Source: Kitasatospora sp. DSM 101779
Lineage (GTDB): Bacteria; Actinomycetota; Actinomycetes; Streptomycetales; Streptomycetaceae
Assembly (NCBI RefSeq): GCF_025655475.1
Contig: NZ_JAHTIK010000001.1
Location: forward strand, 4,763,526-4,816,864
Length of the DNA stretch: 53,339 nt
Direction: 5' to 3'
Below the pieces are notes generated by a model. It saw nothing but the letters and a program-made list of their open reading frames with translations. It had not been told where the DNA came from and searched no databases. Below are positions 8,619-16,923 of this stretch, piece after piece. Position numbers and translations under genes: made by a program. Each line of letters opens with the position of its first letter. Position 1 is the stretch's first letter.

Positions 8619-9806
8619 TCAGGCCCGGGCGGCCCTCGTCCGCCAGGGCAGCTCGACCGTCACCGAGGTCGGGCCGCCGGCCGGGCTCTCCACCAGGAAG
8701 ACCCCGTCCACCGCGCCCACCCGCTCGGCCAGCCCCGCCAGCCCGCTGCCCGTGCGCGGGTCCGCTCCGCCCCGGCCGTCGTCCTGCACCACCAGCATCA
8801 GCCGGTCGCCGGACCGCCAGACGTCCACCGTCGCCGTCCGCGCCGCGGCGTGCTTGGAGACGTTGGTGAGCAGCTCGCTGACCGTGAAGTAGGCGATCCC
8901 CTCGACCGCCGGATCCGGCCGCTCGGAGCCCTTCAGGTCGACGTGCACCTTCACCCCGCCGGGCACCGTGCAGCGGGCCGCCACCGCCGAGAGCGCCGCG
9001 TCCAGCCCGCGGTCGGTGAGCACCGCCGGGTGGATGCCCCGGGCGAGGTCCCGCAGCTCACGCAGGGCCAGCTTCACCTCGCCGTGCGCCGCGTCCACCA
9101 TCCGTGCGGCCCCCGCGACGTCCTCCGGCGTCCGGCTCTCGGACAGCCGCTCCCTGGCCAGACCGAGGTCCATCGCCAGGGCCACCAGCCGGGCCTGGGC
9201 GCCGTCGTGCAGGTCCCGCTCGATCCGGCGCAGGTCCGCCGCGGCGGTGTCGACCACCGCGCCGCGGTCCTCCTCCAGCTCCCGCACCCGCTCGGTCAGC
9301 GCGTTCGGGCAGAGCAGCACGCCGACCAGCATCCGCTCGACGGCCGCCAGCCCCCGCATCGCCCACGGCAGCACCGGCCAGCCGACCAGCACCAGCACCA
9401 GCGTCACGGCGAAGCCGATGATCCCCCACGGCAGCAGCAGCACCCCGTACAGCACCGAGCGCCAGCTCAGCCCGTCCGTCAGGCAGGCCACCACCCAGCC
9501 GGCCGGCCCCGGCCGCACCGGGGCCAGCGGGGCGGCCTCCGGCACCTCCGAGCCCAGCGCCGTCCGGGCCCGCCGCCGAGCCAGCGCCCCCAGCCACCGG
9601 CTGCCGGCGAGGCCGGCGGCCAGCAGCGGCAGTCCGAGCACCGTCACCGCCAGGCCCAGGCCGACGCACAGCGTCACCACCGTGAAGACGAAACCGGCGA
9701 TGCCGAGCGGGAGGTTCAGCAGCATGTGCTGCACCTGCAGCCACATCTGCCGCCCGTACAGCGAGGGCCGGGCCGCCTTCTCCTCGCGGTCGACCTGGTC
9801 CTTCAT
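8619..9806 (-). CDS. Membrane sensor histidine kinase (HisKA_3 type), orphan
   Basis: A 395-residue two-component sensor. The N-terminal part (about residues 30-165) has four hydrophobic segments arranged as two hairpins (IAGFVFTVVTLCVGLGLAV, LPLLAAGLAG, LYGVLLLPWGIIGF, VTLVLVLVGWPVLPW), matching the membrane sensor domain common in actinobacteria. A dimerisation/phosphoacceptor helix follows with RRIERDLHDGAQARL (His200). The ATPase domain has the N-box region (VSELLTNVSKHA) and the G-box (DDGRGGADPRTGSGLAGL). Kinases of this type normally sit next to a NarL/LuxR response regulator. None is adjacent: the neighbours are the GT4 gene and nuoA, both on the other strand. Its partner must be elsewhere. 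The start is the ATG at 9806, preceded by a gggagg site on the minus strand. Confidence 0.9.
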   Translation of the reverse strand: MKDQVDREEKAARPSLYGRQMWLQVQHMLLNLPLGIAGFVFTVVTLCVGLGLAVTVLGLPLLAAGLAGSRWLGALARRRARTALGSEVPEAAPLAPVRPGPAGWVVACLTDGLSWRSVLYGVLLLPWGIIGFAVTLVLVLVGWPVLPWAMRGLAAVERMLVGVLLCPNALTERVRELEEDRGAVVDTAAADLRRIERDLHDGAQARLVALAMDLGLARERLSESRTPEDVAGAARMVDAAHGEVKLALRELRDLARGIHPAVLTDRGLDAALSAVAARCTVPGGVKVHVDLKGSERPDPAVEGIAYFTVSELLTNVSKHAAARTATVDVWRSGDRLMLVVQDDGRGGADPRTGSGLAGLAERVGAVDGVFLVESPAGGPTSVTVELPWRTRAARA

Positions 9807-9947
9807 CCGTGCACCGCCCTCCCGACGGACCTCGCCCCGTCACCGCAGTGGACCGGGCACCCCCTCGGTGCCCCGCCGTCCGCTGCCCGACCAGCATCGC
9901 GGGTCGCCGCGGGCCGCCGCCATGGGGTTGGACGCCCTCCCCGCCCG

Positions 9948-9959
9948 GGGGTTAACCCC
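9948..9959. promoter_or_regulatory. 12-bp perfect palindrome, possible operator
   Basis: ggggttaacccc is a perfect palindrome about 140 bp upstream of the histidine kinase start. A related half-site (ggggttgg) lies 14 bp to its left, at 9924-9931. Such sites often bind dimeric regulators. Which one is unknown, and nothing in the window identifies it. Confidence 0.4.
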
Positions 9960-10055
9960 ACCCCCGGGACCACCGCTCCGGGCGGGGCCGCCGGGGCGGG
10001 TGTCCAGCATGCGTCTTGCGGATCGGGCGGGTTCAGGAGTAGACGAGCGGTGCAC

Positions 10056-10084
10056 TTAGACTCACGCCTGAGCAATGGTTATGA
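10056..10084 (+). promoter_or_regulatory. Predicted nuo operon promoter
   Basis: ttagac (10056-10061) and ttatga (10079-10084) are separated by exactly 17 bp, resembling the vegetative sigma -35 and -10 hexamers. They sit 60 bp before the nuoA start, in the AT-richest part of the region. The predicted leader is about 50 nt and carries the ribosome site ggagg at 10132-10136. Confidence 0.45.
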
Positions 10085-10143
10085 GCGCGTAAAGAGATCG
10101 GATCCCGCCGCGCGGCGGGCCCGGCCGATGTGGAGGCGAACGC

Positions 10144-10551
10144 ATGGAGGGGCAGCTGGCTGCTGCCGGCCCTGCCGCGGGCAGTGGCTACTTCGACGCG
10201 TACGCGGCGGTGGGCTTGCTCGCCGTCGTCGGCGTGCTGTTCGTCGCGGTGTCGTTCACCGCCAACCGCCTGCTGCGCCCCGTGGTGTACTCGCCCGAGA
10301 AGCTGCTGGCGTACGAGTGCGGAGTGGATCCGGTCGGCGAGGGGTGGGCGCAGACCCACATCCGGTACTACGTCTATGCCTTCCTTTACGTGATCTTCGC
10401 GGTCGACGCGATCTACCTCTTCCCGTGGGCGACGGTCTTCGCCGCCGCGGGGTACGGGGCGGCGACGCTGGTGGAGATGTTCGTCTTCATCGGCTTCCTC
10501 GCGGTCGGACTGCTCTACGCCTGGAGGAAGGGCGTTCTGGAATGGACGTGA
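10144..10551 (+). CDS. nuoA: NADH-quinone oxidoreductase subunit A
   Basis: A 135-residue membrane subunit of complex I with three hydrophobic helices. The family-defining loop is present as EKLLAYECGVDPVGEGW, containing the Cys of the ECG motif, followed by RYYVYAFLYVIFAVDAIYLFPW. NuoA lies at the junction of the membrane arm and the peripheral arm near the quinone channel. It opens a ten-gene operon in which nearly all genes overlap or nearly touch. The ATG at 10144 is preceded by ggagg. Its end overlaps nuoB by 10 bp. Confidence 0.95.
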   Translation: MEGQLAAAGPAAGSGYFDAYAAVGLLAVVGVLFVAVSFTANRLLRPVVYSPEKLLAYECGVDPVGEGWAQTHIRYYVYAFLYVIFAVDAIYLFPWATVFAAAGYGAATLVEMFVFIGFLAVGLLYAWRKGVLEWT

Positions 10552-11165
10552 CCCACGCCCACGCGCACGGCGGCGACGGCCCCGTGCCGCTCGGCATCCC
10601 CGACCCGGCCAACCCCGGCGCCGTCGAGCCGCGCCGGCTCGGCCCGCTGGCCCGGCTCGCACCGGACCCGGTCAAGGTGGTCCTCAACTGGGGCCGCCGC
10701 TACAGCCTCTGGTGCTTCAACTTCGGCCTCGCCTGCTGCGCGATCGAGTTCATCGCCGCGTCGATGGCCAAGCACGACTTCATCCGGATGGGAGTCATCC
10801 CGTTCGCGCCCGGTCCCCGCCAGGCCGACCTGATGATCGTCTCCGGCACCGTCACCGACAAGATGGCCCCGGCCGTCAAGCGGCTCTACGAGCAGATGCC
10901 CGAGCCCAAGTACGTGATCTCCTTCGGCGCCTGCTCCAACTCGGGCGGCCCGTACTGGGACTCCTACTCCGTCACCAAGGGCGTCGACCAGATCGTCCCG
11001 GTCGACGTCTACGTGCCGGGCTGCCCGCCGCGGCCCGAAGCGCTGCTCCAGGGCATCCTCAAGCTCCAGGAGAAGATCGCCGCCGAGTCGCTGCCGCAGC
11101 GCTACACCGCGCCCGCCTCCGCGCTCCGCCGCGGGCTGGTCGCCGGACCGGAGGGCGCGCAGTGA
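10542..11165 (+). CDS. nuoB: NADH-quinone oxidoreductase subunit B
   Basis: A 207-residue [4Fe-4S] (N2 cluster) subunit of complex I. The tandem cysteines are in CFNFGLACCAIEF, with further ligands in GACSNSGG and YVPGCPPRPEALL. It hands electrons to quinone at the interface with NuoD and NuoH. The start at 10542 lies inside the nuoA gene and the start codon is read in another frame (10-bp overlap). The N-terminus has a His-rich stretch (THAHAHGGDG) not usual in the family. The stop overlaps the nuoC GTG by 4 bp. Confidence 0.95.
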   Translation: MDVTHAHAHGGDGPVPLGIPDPANPGAVEPRRLGPLARLAPDPVKVVLNWGRRYSLWCFNFGLACCAIEFIAASMAKHDFIRMGVIPFAPGPRQADLMIVSGTVTDKMAPAVKRLYEQMPEPKYVISFGACSNSGGPYWDSYSVTKGVDQIVPVDVYVPGCPPRPEALLQGILKLQEKIAAESLPQRYTAPASALRRGLVAGPEGAQ

Positions 11166-12331
11166 CCACCCCCGAGCAGCCCGGGACCGAGCCGGTGCCG
11201 GGCGCCGAACCCGCCGCTGCGGCCCCCGCCGAGCAGCCGGTTGCAGAGCTGCCCGCCGCCGAGCCCACCCCGGCCGAGCGGACGGCCGCCGCGATCGGCC
11301 CCTGGGCCACCGCCGCCGAGGCGTACGGCCTGCTGACCGTCGACGTCCCCGCCGAGCACTGGATCGAGGCGCTCACCGCCGCCCGCGACGGCCTCGGACT
11401 CAGCTACTTCGACTGGCTGAGCGCCGTCGACGAGCTCACCGAGGGCTTCTCCGTCTCCGTCCACCTCGCCGACGTCGCCACCCCCGGCGCCGTCCGCCAC
11501 CTGCTCGTGCGCACCCGGGTGCCGCGCGAGAAGGCCGCTCTGCCCACCGCCGTCGGCGTCTACGCCGGCGCGGCCTGGCACGAGCGGGAGACCCACGAGA
11601 TGTTCGGCATCGACTTCGCCGACCACCCGCACCTGGTCACCCTGCTGCTGCCGGACGGCTTCGAGGGCCACCCGCTGCGCAAGGACTTCGTGCTCGCCGC
11701 CCGGGTCGCCAAGGCCTGGCCCGGCGCCAAGGAGCCCGGTGAGTCCGACCACGGCGACGGCCCCGCCCGCCGCAAGATGCAGCCCGCCGGCGTGCCCGAC
11801 CCCAACGAGTGGGGCCCGCTCAAGGGCACCCTGCCGCCGGTCGCCGAGCGCCCGGCCCGGGCAGCCCGCACCCCGCGCGCGGCCGGTGCCGGTCCCCGTG
11901 CGGCCGCCGCCGGTGCCGAGGGCGCACCCGTCCGGGCCGACCGGCCGCGGCGGACCCGCTCGATCAGCGAGGGCTCGGTGAGCCAGGCCGCACCCACGGC
12001 GCAGCCCGAGGCACCCGCCGCGCCGGCCGAGGGCGGTGCGCCCGCCGCACCTGCCGCCCCCGCCGAGGAGCGGCCGCGCCGGACCGCCCGGACGCAGTCC
12101 TCGGACGCGCCCTGGCACGCACCCGTCCCAGCCCACGACGAGCCCGCGGCGACGCCCGAACCGGCGACGCCCGAACCGGCGACGCCCGAACCGGCCGCGC
12201 CCGAAGCGCCGGCAGAGTCCGCGAAGCCGGGACCAGCGGCACCCGCAGAGCCCGGCACCTCGCAGGAGCCCCGAGCCCCGCAGGACCCCGACACCCCGCA
12301 GACCCCCGGCCAGGACGGAGACGGAGCGTGA
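11162..12331 (+). CDS. nuoC: NADH-quinone oxidoreductase subunit C with long low-complexity C-terminal tail
   Basis: A 389-residue protein. The 30-kDa complex I domain lies at about residues 45-215, with the signature ERETHEMFGIDFADHP and GHPLRKDFVL. Both ends are extended. The N-terminal 40 residues are Pro/Ala/Glu-rich. The C-terminal 170-180 residues are a Pro/Ala/Glu low-complexity tail that includes tandem ATPEP units (DNA repeat at 12151-12195). Typical bacterial NuoC is about 150-240 residues. No NuoD domain is fused: the tail has none of the 49-kDa subunit motifs. The start is the GTG at 11162, overlapping the nuoB stop; the end overlaps nuoH by 4 bp. Confidence 0.92.
   Translation: MTTPEQPGTEPVPGAEPAAAAPAEQPVAELPAAEPTPAERTAAAIGPWATAAEAYGLLTVDVPAEHWIEALTAARDGLGLSYFDWLSAVDELTEGFSVSVHLADVATPGAVRHLLVRTRVPREKAALPTAVGVYAGAAWHERETHEMFGIDFADHPHLVTLLLPDGFEGHPLRKDFVLAARVAKAWPGAKEPGESDHGDGPARRKMQPAGVPDPNEWGPLKGTLPPVAERPARAARTPRAAGAGPRAAAAGAEGAPVRADRPRRTRSISEGSVSQAAPTAQPEAPAAPAEGGAPAAPAAPAEERPRRTARTQSSDAPWHAPVPAHDEPAATPEPATPEPATPEPAAPEAPAESAKPGPAAPAEPGTSQEPRAPQDPDTPQTPGQDGDGA
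12151..12195 (+). repeat. 15-bp tandem repeat x3 inside nuoC
   Basis: Three exact copies of gacgcccgaaccggc (12151-12165, 12166-12180, 12181-12195), encoding repeated ATPEP pentapeptides in the C-terminal tail of NuoC. The unit is in frame, so copy-number change would lengthen or shorten the tail without breaking the gene. Confidence 0.9.
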
Positions 12332-13287
12332 ACCTCCTCGACACGCTGCTGCGCTGCGTCGCCACCCTGGTGGTCTTCCTGGTGCTGCCGCTGGTGATCG
12401 GCCAGACCGAGCACAAGGTGATGGCGCACATGCAGGGCCGCCTCGGCCCGATGTACGCCGGCGGCTTCCACGGCTGGGCCCAGCTCGTCGCCGACGGCGT
12501 CAAGTTCGCGCAGAAGGAGGACGTCGTCCCGGCCGGCGCCGACCGGCGGGTCTTCCGGATCGCCCCGGCCGTCGCGCTGCTGCCGTACCTGCTGGTGCTG
12601 CTGGTGATCCCGGTCGGCCCGGACGGCTTCGTCGGTCAGGCGGTCGACGCCGGCATCTTCTTCGTGCTGGCCGTGATGGGCATCGGCGTGCTCGGCTCGC
12701 TGATGGCCGGATGGGCCTCCGCCAACAAGTTCTCCCTGCTCGGCGGCCTGCGCACGGCCGCCCAGCTGATGTCGTACGAGCTGCCGATGCTGCTCGCGGC
12801 CGCCTCGGTGGCGATGGCCGCCGGTACGGTGTCGCTGCCCGGGATCGTGGACGCCTTCCACTGGTGGTGGATCCCGTGGCAGGCGATCGGCGCCTTCGTC
12901 TTCTTCACCGCCGGCCTCGCCGAGCTGCAGCGGCCGCCGTTCGACATGCCGATCGCCGACTCGGAGATCATCTTCGGTGCCTACACCGAGTACACGGGCC
13001 TGCGGTTCGCGCTCTTCCTCCTCTCCGAGTACGCGGGCATCGTGGTGGTCGCCGGCCTGACCACGGTGCTCTTCCTCGGCGGCTGGCACGGCCCGTTCTC
13101 GGACTCGCTCGGCTGGCTGTGGACGCTGCTCAAGACCTTCGCGCTGGCCTTCGTGGTGATCTGGCTCCGGGTCACCTACCCGCGGCTGCGCGAGGACCAG
13201 CTGATGCGCTTCGCGTGGACGGTGCTGATCCCGCTCGCGCTCGCCCAGCTGGCCCTCACCGGCATCGTCAAGGTGGCGATCTCCTGA
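12328..13287 (+). CDS. nuoH: NADH-quinone oxidoreductase subunit H
   Basis: A 319-residue, multi-helix membrane subunit that forms part of the quinone chamber and the proton path of complex I. Family landmarks: EHKVMAHMQGRLGPMYAGG near the N-terminus, LRTAAQLMSYELPML, and the acidic loop AELQRPPFDMPIADSEII followed by GAYTEYTGLRFALF. The GTG start at 12328 overlaps the nuoC stop (gtga), and the TGA overlaps the nuoI ATG by 1 bp. NuoH normally docks against NuoD, which is missing from this operon. Confidence 0.95.
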   Translation: MNLLDTLLRCVATLVVFLVLPLVIGQTEHKVMAHMQGRLGPMYAGGFHGWAQLVADGVKFAQKEDVVPAGADRRVFRIAPAVALLPYLLVLLVIPVGPDGFVGQAVDAGIFFVLAVMGIGVLGSLMAGWASANKFSLLGGLRTAAQLMSYELPMLLAAASVAMAAGTVSLPGIVDAFHWWWIPWQAIGAFVFFTAGLAELQRPPFDMPIADSEIIFGAYTEYTGLRFALFLLSEYAGIVVVAGLTTVLFLGGWHGPFSDSLGWLWTLLKTFALAFVVIWLRVTYPRLREDQLMRFAWTVLIPLALAQLALTGIVKVAIS

Positions 13288-13838
13288 TGGCTCTCAACAT
13301 CCCCGGCACCGGCCTCGCCAAGGGCCTCGCCGTCACCCTGCGGACGATGACGCGCAAGAGCGTCACCGCGCAGTACCCCGACGTGCAGCCCGTGCTGCCG
13401 CCGCGCTCCCGCGGCGTCATCGCGCTGCTGGAGGAGAACTGCACGGTCTGCATGCTCTGCGCGCGCGAGTGCCCGGACTGGTGCATCTACATCGACTCCC
13501 ACAAGGAGACGCTGCCGGCCGCCGACCCGAACGCCCGCGCCCGCACCCGCAACGTGCTCGACCGCTTCGCGATCGACTTCTCGCTCTGCATGTACTGCGG
13601 CATCTGCATCGAGGTCTGCCCCTTCGACGCGCTGTTCTGGTCCCCGGAGTTCGAGTACGCGGAGACGGACATCCTGGAGCTCACCCACGAGCGGGAGCGG
13701 CTGCGCGAGTGGATGTGGACGGTGCCCGCACCGCCCGCCCTCGACCCCGCCGCCGAGGAGCCCAAGGAGATCGCGACCGCCCGCAAGGCGGCCGAGAAGC
13801 TGGCCGCCGCGGCCGCACAGGAGGGTGAGGACGCATGA
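13287..13838 (+). CDS. nuoI: NADH-quinone oxidoreductase subunit I (2x[4Fe-4S])
   Basis: A 183-residue ferredoxin-like subunit. Two complete 8-iron motifs are visible: CTVCMLCARECP and CMYCGICIEVCP. These hold clusters N6a and N6b, which carry electrons to NuoB. An amphipathic N-terminus (IPGTGLAKGLAVTLRTMTRK) probably contacts the membrane. The C-terminal 30 residues are Ala/Glu-rich. The start overlaps the nuoH stop by 1 bp and the stop overlaps the nuoJ ATG by 4 bp. Confidence 0.95.
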   Translation: MALNIPGTGLAKGLAVTLRTMTRKSVTAQYPDVQPVLPPRSRGVIALLEENCTVCMLCARECPDWCIYIDSHKETLPAADPNARARTRNVLDRFAIDFSLCMYCGICIEVCPFDALFWSPEFEYAETDILELTHERERLREWMWTVPAPPALDPAAEEPKEIATARKAAEKLAAAAAQEGEDA

Positions 13839-14509
13839 GCACCCTGCTCGCCGCCACCGGCTCGCTGGAGCCGGCCGCCCGCTCCTTCCTCTCCCCGACC
13901 GGGGCCGAGGTCGTCTTCCTGCTCGTCGGCCTGGCCGTGCTCGGCGCCGCAGTCGTCTCGGTGACCACCAAGCAGCTGGTGCACGCCGCGCTCTGGCTGG
14001 TCGTCGCGCTCGGCGGGCTCGCCGTGGAGTTCCTGCTGCTCACCGCCGAGTTCATCGCCTGGGTGCAGGTGCTGATCTACCTCGGCTCGGTGGTCGTCCT
14101 GGTGCTGTTCGGCCTGATGCTCACGCGGGCGCCGATCGGCCGCTCGCCGGACGCCGACTCCGGCAACCGCTGGGCCGCCCTGCTGGTGGCGCTGGCCGCC
14201 GCCGGCACCCTGGTCACCCTGGTCGCCGACGCCTTCCGCACCAGCTGGATCGACCTGACCGCGGGCGGCGGCTCCACCCGCGCCACCGGCGAGTACCTCT
14301 TCCGCCACTGGGTGCTGCCCTTCGAGGCGCTGTCGGTGCTGCTGCTGGCCGCACTGGTCGGCGCGATCGTGCTCTCCCGCAGCACCTCCGGCAGGCTGCC
14401 CCGGCCGCGCGCCGGGAAGCTGCGCGCCGGCAAGCCCGTCGGCCGGCCCGCCGCCCCCGCGGCGACCGTCCCGTCCACCGCCCCGACCGCCCCCGCGCAG
14501 GAGCGCTGA
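13835..14509 (+). CDS. nuoJ: NADH-quinone oxidoreductase subunit J
   Basis: A 224-residue membrane subunit with about five helices (VVFLLVGLAVLGAAVVSV, VHAALWLVVALGGLAVEF, and others). It carries the conserved LLTAEFIAWVQVLIYLGSVVVLVLFGLML stretch, whose pi-bulge helix links quinone chemistry to the antiporter subunits. The C-terminal 40 residues are basic and Pro/Ala-rich, beyond the usual family end. It overlaps nuoI by 4 bp and precedes nuoK by 5 bp. Confidence 0.94.
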   Translation: MSTLLAATGSLEPAARSFLSPTGAEVVFLLVGLAVLGAAVVSVTTKQLVHAALWLVVALGGLAVEFLLLTAEFIAWVQVLIYLGSVVVLVLFGLMLTRAPIGRSPDADSGNRWAALLVALAAAGTLVTLVADAFRTSWIDLTAGGGSTRATGEYLFRHWVLPFEALSVLLLAALVGAIVLSRSTSGRLPRPRAGKLRAGKPVGRPAAPAATVPSTAPTAPAQER

Positions 14510-14514
14510 CGCCG

Positions 14515-14874
14515 ATGCATCTCGTCTACCCAGCCGTCCTCGCCGCGCTGCTGTTCTGCGTCGGCGTCTACGGCGTGCTCGCCCGGCGCAACGTCGTCCT
14601 GGTGCTGATGTCCGTCGAGCTGATGCTCAACGCCGTCAACCTCAACCTGGTCGCCTTCGACGCCTGGCTGCGCGACGCCGTGCACGCCGGACAGGCGCTC
14701 ACCCTCTTCACCGTCACGGTGGCCGCCGCCGAGATCGGCCTCGGCCTCGCCATCGTGCTGCTGGTCTTCCGCACCCGCCGCACCGCCGACGTCGACCGGC
14801 TCACCCTGCTCGGCGACCCGTCCGAGGCGGCCCCCGAGGCCGCCGCGACCGAGCCGGAGGGCCGGGCCGCATGA
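14515..14874 (+). CDS. nuoK: NADH-quinone oxidoreductase subunit K
   Basis: A 119-residue, three-helix membrane subunit with the MrpC-like pattern: VGVYGVLARRNVVLVLMSVE, LMLNAVNLNLVAF and VAAAEIGLGLAIVLLVFR. Both helix glutamates important for proton transfer (in MSVELMLNAVN and AAAEIGLG) are present. The C-terminal 20 residues are an Ala/Glu tail. The start at 14515 follows nuoJ by 5 bp; the stop overlaps the nuoL ATG by 4 bp. Confidence 0.94.
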   Translation: MHLVYPAVLAALLFCVGVYGVLARRNVVLVLMSVELMLNAVNLNLVAFDAWLRDAVHAGQALTLFTVTVAAAEIGLGLAIVLLVFRTRRTADVDRLTLLGDPSEAAPEAAATEPEGRAA

Positions 14875-16853
14875 ACCTCGCCCTGCCCCTCCTCGTCCCC
14901 GCCCTGCCCGCGCTCGGCGCGGCCGCGGGCCTCGCCACCGGCAAGAAGTACCCGGGCCTCGCCCGCCCGCTGGCCGTCCTGCCGGTCGCCGCCTCCGCGG
15001 TGCTCGCCGTGGTCGTCGCGCTGCAGCTCGGCACCGGGCAGAGCCTGGACGCCGCCACCCGGCTCACCCCGACCGGCGGCCCCGACATCTCGCTCGCGCT
15101 CCACCTGGACGGCTTCTCCGTCCTGATCTCGCTGCTGGTCGGCCTGGTCGCCACCCTGGTGCAGATCTACTCCACCGCGTACCTGAAGGACGACCCCCGC
15201 TACCCCTCGTACGCGGCGCTGGTCTCGCTGTTCACCGCGGCGATGTTCCTGGTGGTGTACTCCGGCGACCTGATCGTGCTGCTGGTCGGCTGGGAGATCA
15301 TGGGCATCTGCTCGTACTTCCTGATCGGCCACCACTGGGAGACCGAGGACGCCCGCTCCGCCTCGCTCAAGGCCTTCCTGGTCACCAAGCTCGGCGACGT
15401 GCCGTTCCTGTTCGGCATCTTCGTGCTCGGCGCGGACGCCGGCAGCTTCCGGATCACCGACGTGCTGGCCGCCGCCACCGAGGGACGGCTCGGCCACCCC
15501 ACGCTGATCGCCCTGCTGCTGCTCGGCGGCGTCGCCGGCAAGAGCGCGCAGTTCCCGCTGCACACCTGGCTCCCCGACGCGATGGCCGGCCCCACCCCGG
15601 TCTCCGCGCTGATCCACGCCGCGACGATGGTCGCGGCCGGCATCTACCTGGTCGCCCGGCTGATGCCGGTCTTCCTGCTGTCCTCCGCCGCCCTCGTGGT
15701 GCTCGCCGTGATGGCCGCCGTCACCATGATCGGCTCCGCGCTCTGCGCCCTCGCCCAGGACGACCTCAAGCGGGTGCTCGCCTACTCGACCGTCGGCCAG
15801 CTCGGGTACATGGCCGGCGCCCTGGCCTCCGGCGACCGCGACTCGGCCGTCTTCTACCTGGTCGGCCACGGCGTCTTCAAGGCCCTGCTCTTCCTCACCG
15901 CCGGCGTGGTCATCCACGCCGCGCACACCAACTCGATCTCCGCGATGTCCCGGATGCCCGACCTGCGCAAGCGGGTGCCGGACGCCTACTGGGCGATGGG
16001 CATCGGCCTGGTCGCCCTGATGGGCCTGCCGCCGTTCACCGGCTTCTTCTCCAAGGAGTCCGTGCTCACCGCAGCCGAGCACGCCGCCCACGGCGAGGCG
16101 CTCACCCGCGGCGCCGGCCCCGCCTCGGCGGTGCCCGAGGCGGCCGGCTGGATCGTCCTGGTCGCCGCCTGCCTGACCGCACTGCTCACCGCCGCCTACT
16201 CCACCCGGCTGTGGCTGGTCGCCTTCCACGGCCGCGCCGCGGCGGCACCGGCCGCCGGTGCGGCCGCCGCCGAGGCCGGCGCCCCGTACTCGCCCGAGAT
16301 CGACGAGGCCGACCCGGCCACCGCCGAGCCCCCCGCGATGCGCTGGCCGCTCTGGGTGCTCGCCGTCCCGACCATGGCCTTCGGCCTGCTCGGGCTGCGC
16401 GACAACTGGCTGCCCTCGCTGCTCGACGGCGGCTCGCTGCGCCCGACCCTCGCGACCACCGTCACCGGCACCGGCCTCGCGCTGGCCGGCATCCTGATCG
16501 CCTACGCCGCCTGGCGGGCGGCCGGGGCCCGACAGGCTGCCGCCACCGCCGGGACGGCGCCCGCCGACCCCGGCCGGCTGCTGCTCGGCCCGGTGCACCG
16601 GTTCGCCCAGCACGGCTTCGGCGTGGACCGGCTGTACAGCGCGCTGTTCGTCCGTCCGACCGCGGCCGCCGCCCGGCTGGTGACCTTCCTCGACCGCGAG
16701 GTCGTCGAGACGTACGTCCGCGGTGCCGGCAACGGCGCCAACGCCCTCGGGTGGCTCGTCCGCCGGGCCCAGACCGGCAACGCCCAGAGCTACCTCAGCG
16801 CGCTGCTCGCCGGGGCCGTCCTGCTCGCCGTCCTGGTGGCGGTCGGCACATGA
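14871..16853 (+). CDS. nuoL: NADH-quinone oxidoreductase subunit L
   Basis: A 660-residue antiporter-like subunit, the distal proton pump of complex I. Landmarks: LLVGWEIMGICSYFLIGHHW, KSAQFPLHTWLPDAMAGPTP with VSALIHAATMVAAGIYL, the lysine-bearing DDLKRVLAYSTVGQLGYM, and GVFKALLFLTAGVVIHA. The C-terminal part contains the region expected for the lateral helix (HRFAQHGFGVDRLYSALFV and onward). Length is normal. A 70-bp C-rich gap separates it from nuoM; all other joints in the operon are tighter except nuoN-htpX. Confidence 0.95.
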   Translation: MNLALPLLVPALPALGAAAGLATGKKYPGLARPLAVLPVAASAVLAVVVALQLGTGQSLDAATRLTPTGGPDISLALHLDGFSVLISLLVGLVATLVQIYSTAYLKDDPRYPSYAALVSLFTAAMFLVVYSGDLIVLLVGWEIMGICSYFLIGHHWETEDARSASLKAFLVTKLGDVPFLFGIFVLGADAGSFRITDVLAAATEGRLGHPTLIALLLLGGVAGKSAQFPLHTWLPDAMAGPTPVSALIHAATMVAAGIYLVARLMPVFLLSSAALVVLAVMAAVTMIGSALCALAQDDLKRVLAYSTVGQLGYMAGALASGDRDSAVFYLVGHGVFKALLFLTAGVVIHAAHTNSISAMSRMPDLRKRVPDAYWAMGIGLVALMGLPPFTGFFSKESVLTAAEHAAHGEALTRGAGPASAVPEAAGWIVLVAACLTALLTAAYSTRLWLVAFHGRAAAAPAAGAAAAEAGAPYSPEIDEADPATAEPPAMRWPLWVLAVPTMAFGLLGLRDNWLPSLLDGGSLRPTLATTVTGTGLALAGILIAYAAWRAAGARQAAATAGTAPADPGRLLLGPVHRFAQHGFGVDRLYSALFVRPTAAAARLVTFLDREVVETYVRGAGNGANALGWLVRRAQTGNAQSYLSALLAGAVLLAVLVAVGT

Positions 16854-16923
16854 CCCGCAGCCCGCACCCGAACCGCAGCCCGCGCCCGCCCCGACCCGCC
16901 GCAGCACGAACCTGGAGCCCCCG

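Larger units (their letters stand above)
9807..10143. promoter_or_regulatory. Divergent control region between the histidine kinase and nuoA
   Basis: A 337-bp region with no gene that must hold promoters for both strands. It contains the palindrome at 9948-9959 and a sigma-70-like promoter for nuo at 10056-10084. The side next to nuoA is less GC-rich (10040-10110) than the rest. No Rex-type operator (TGTGAA..TTCACA) was found here. Confidence 0.6.
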
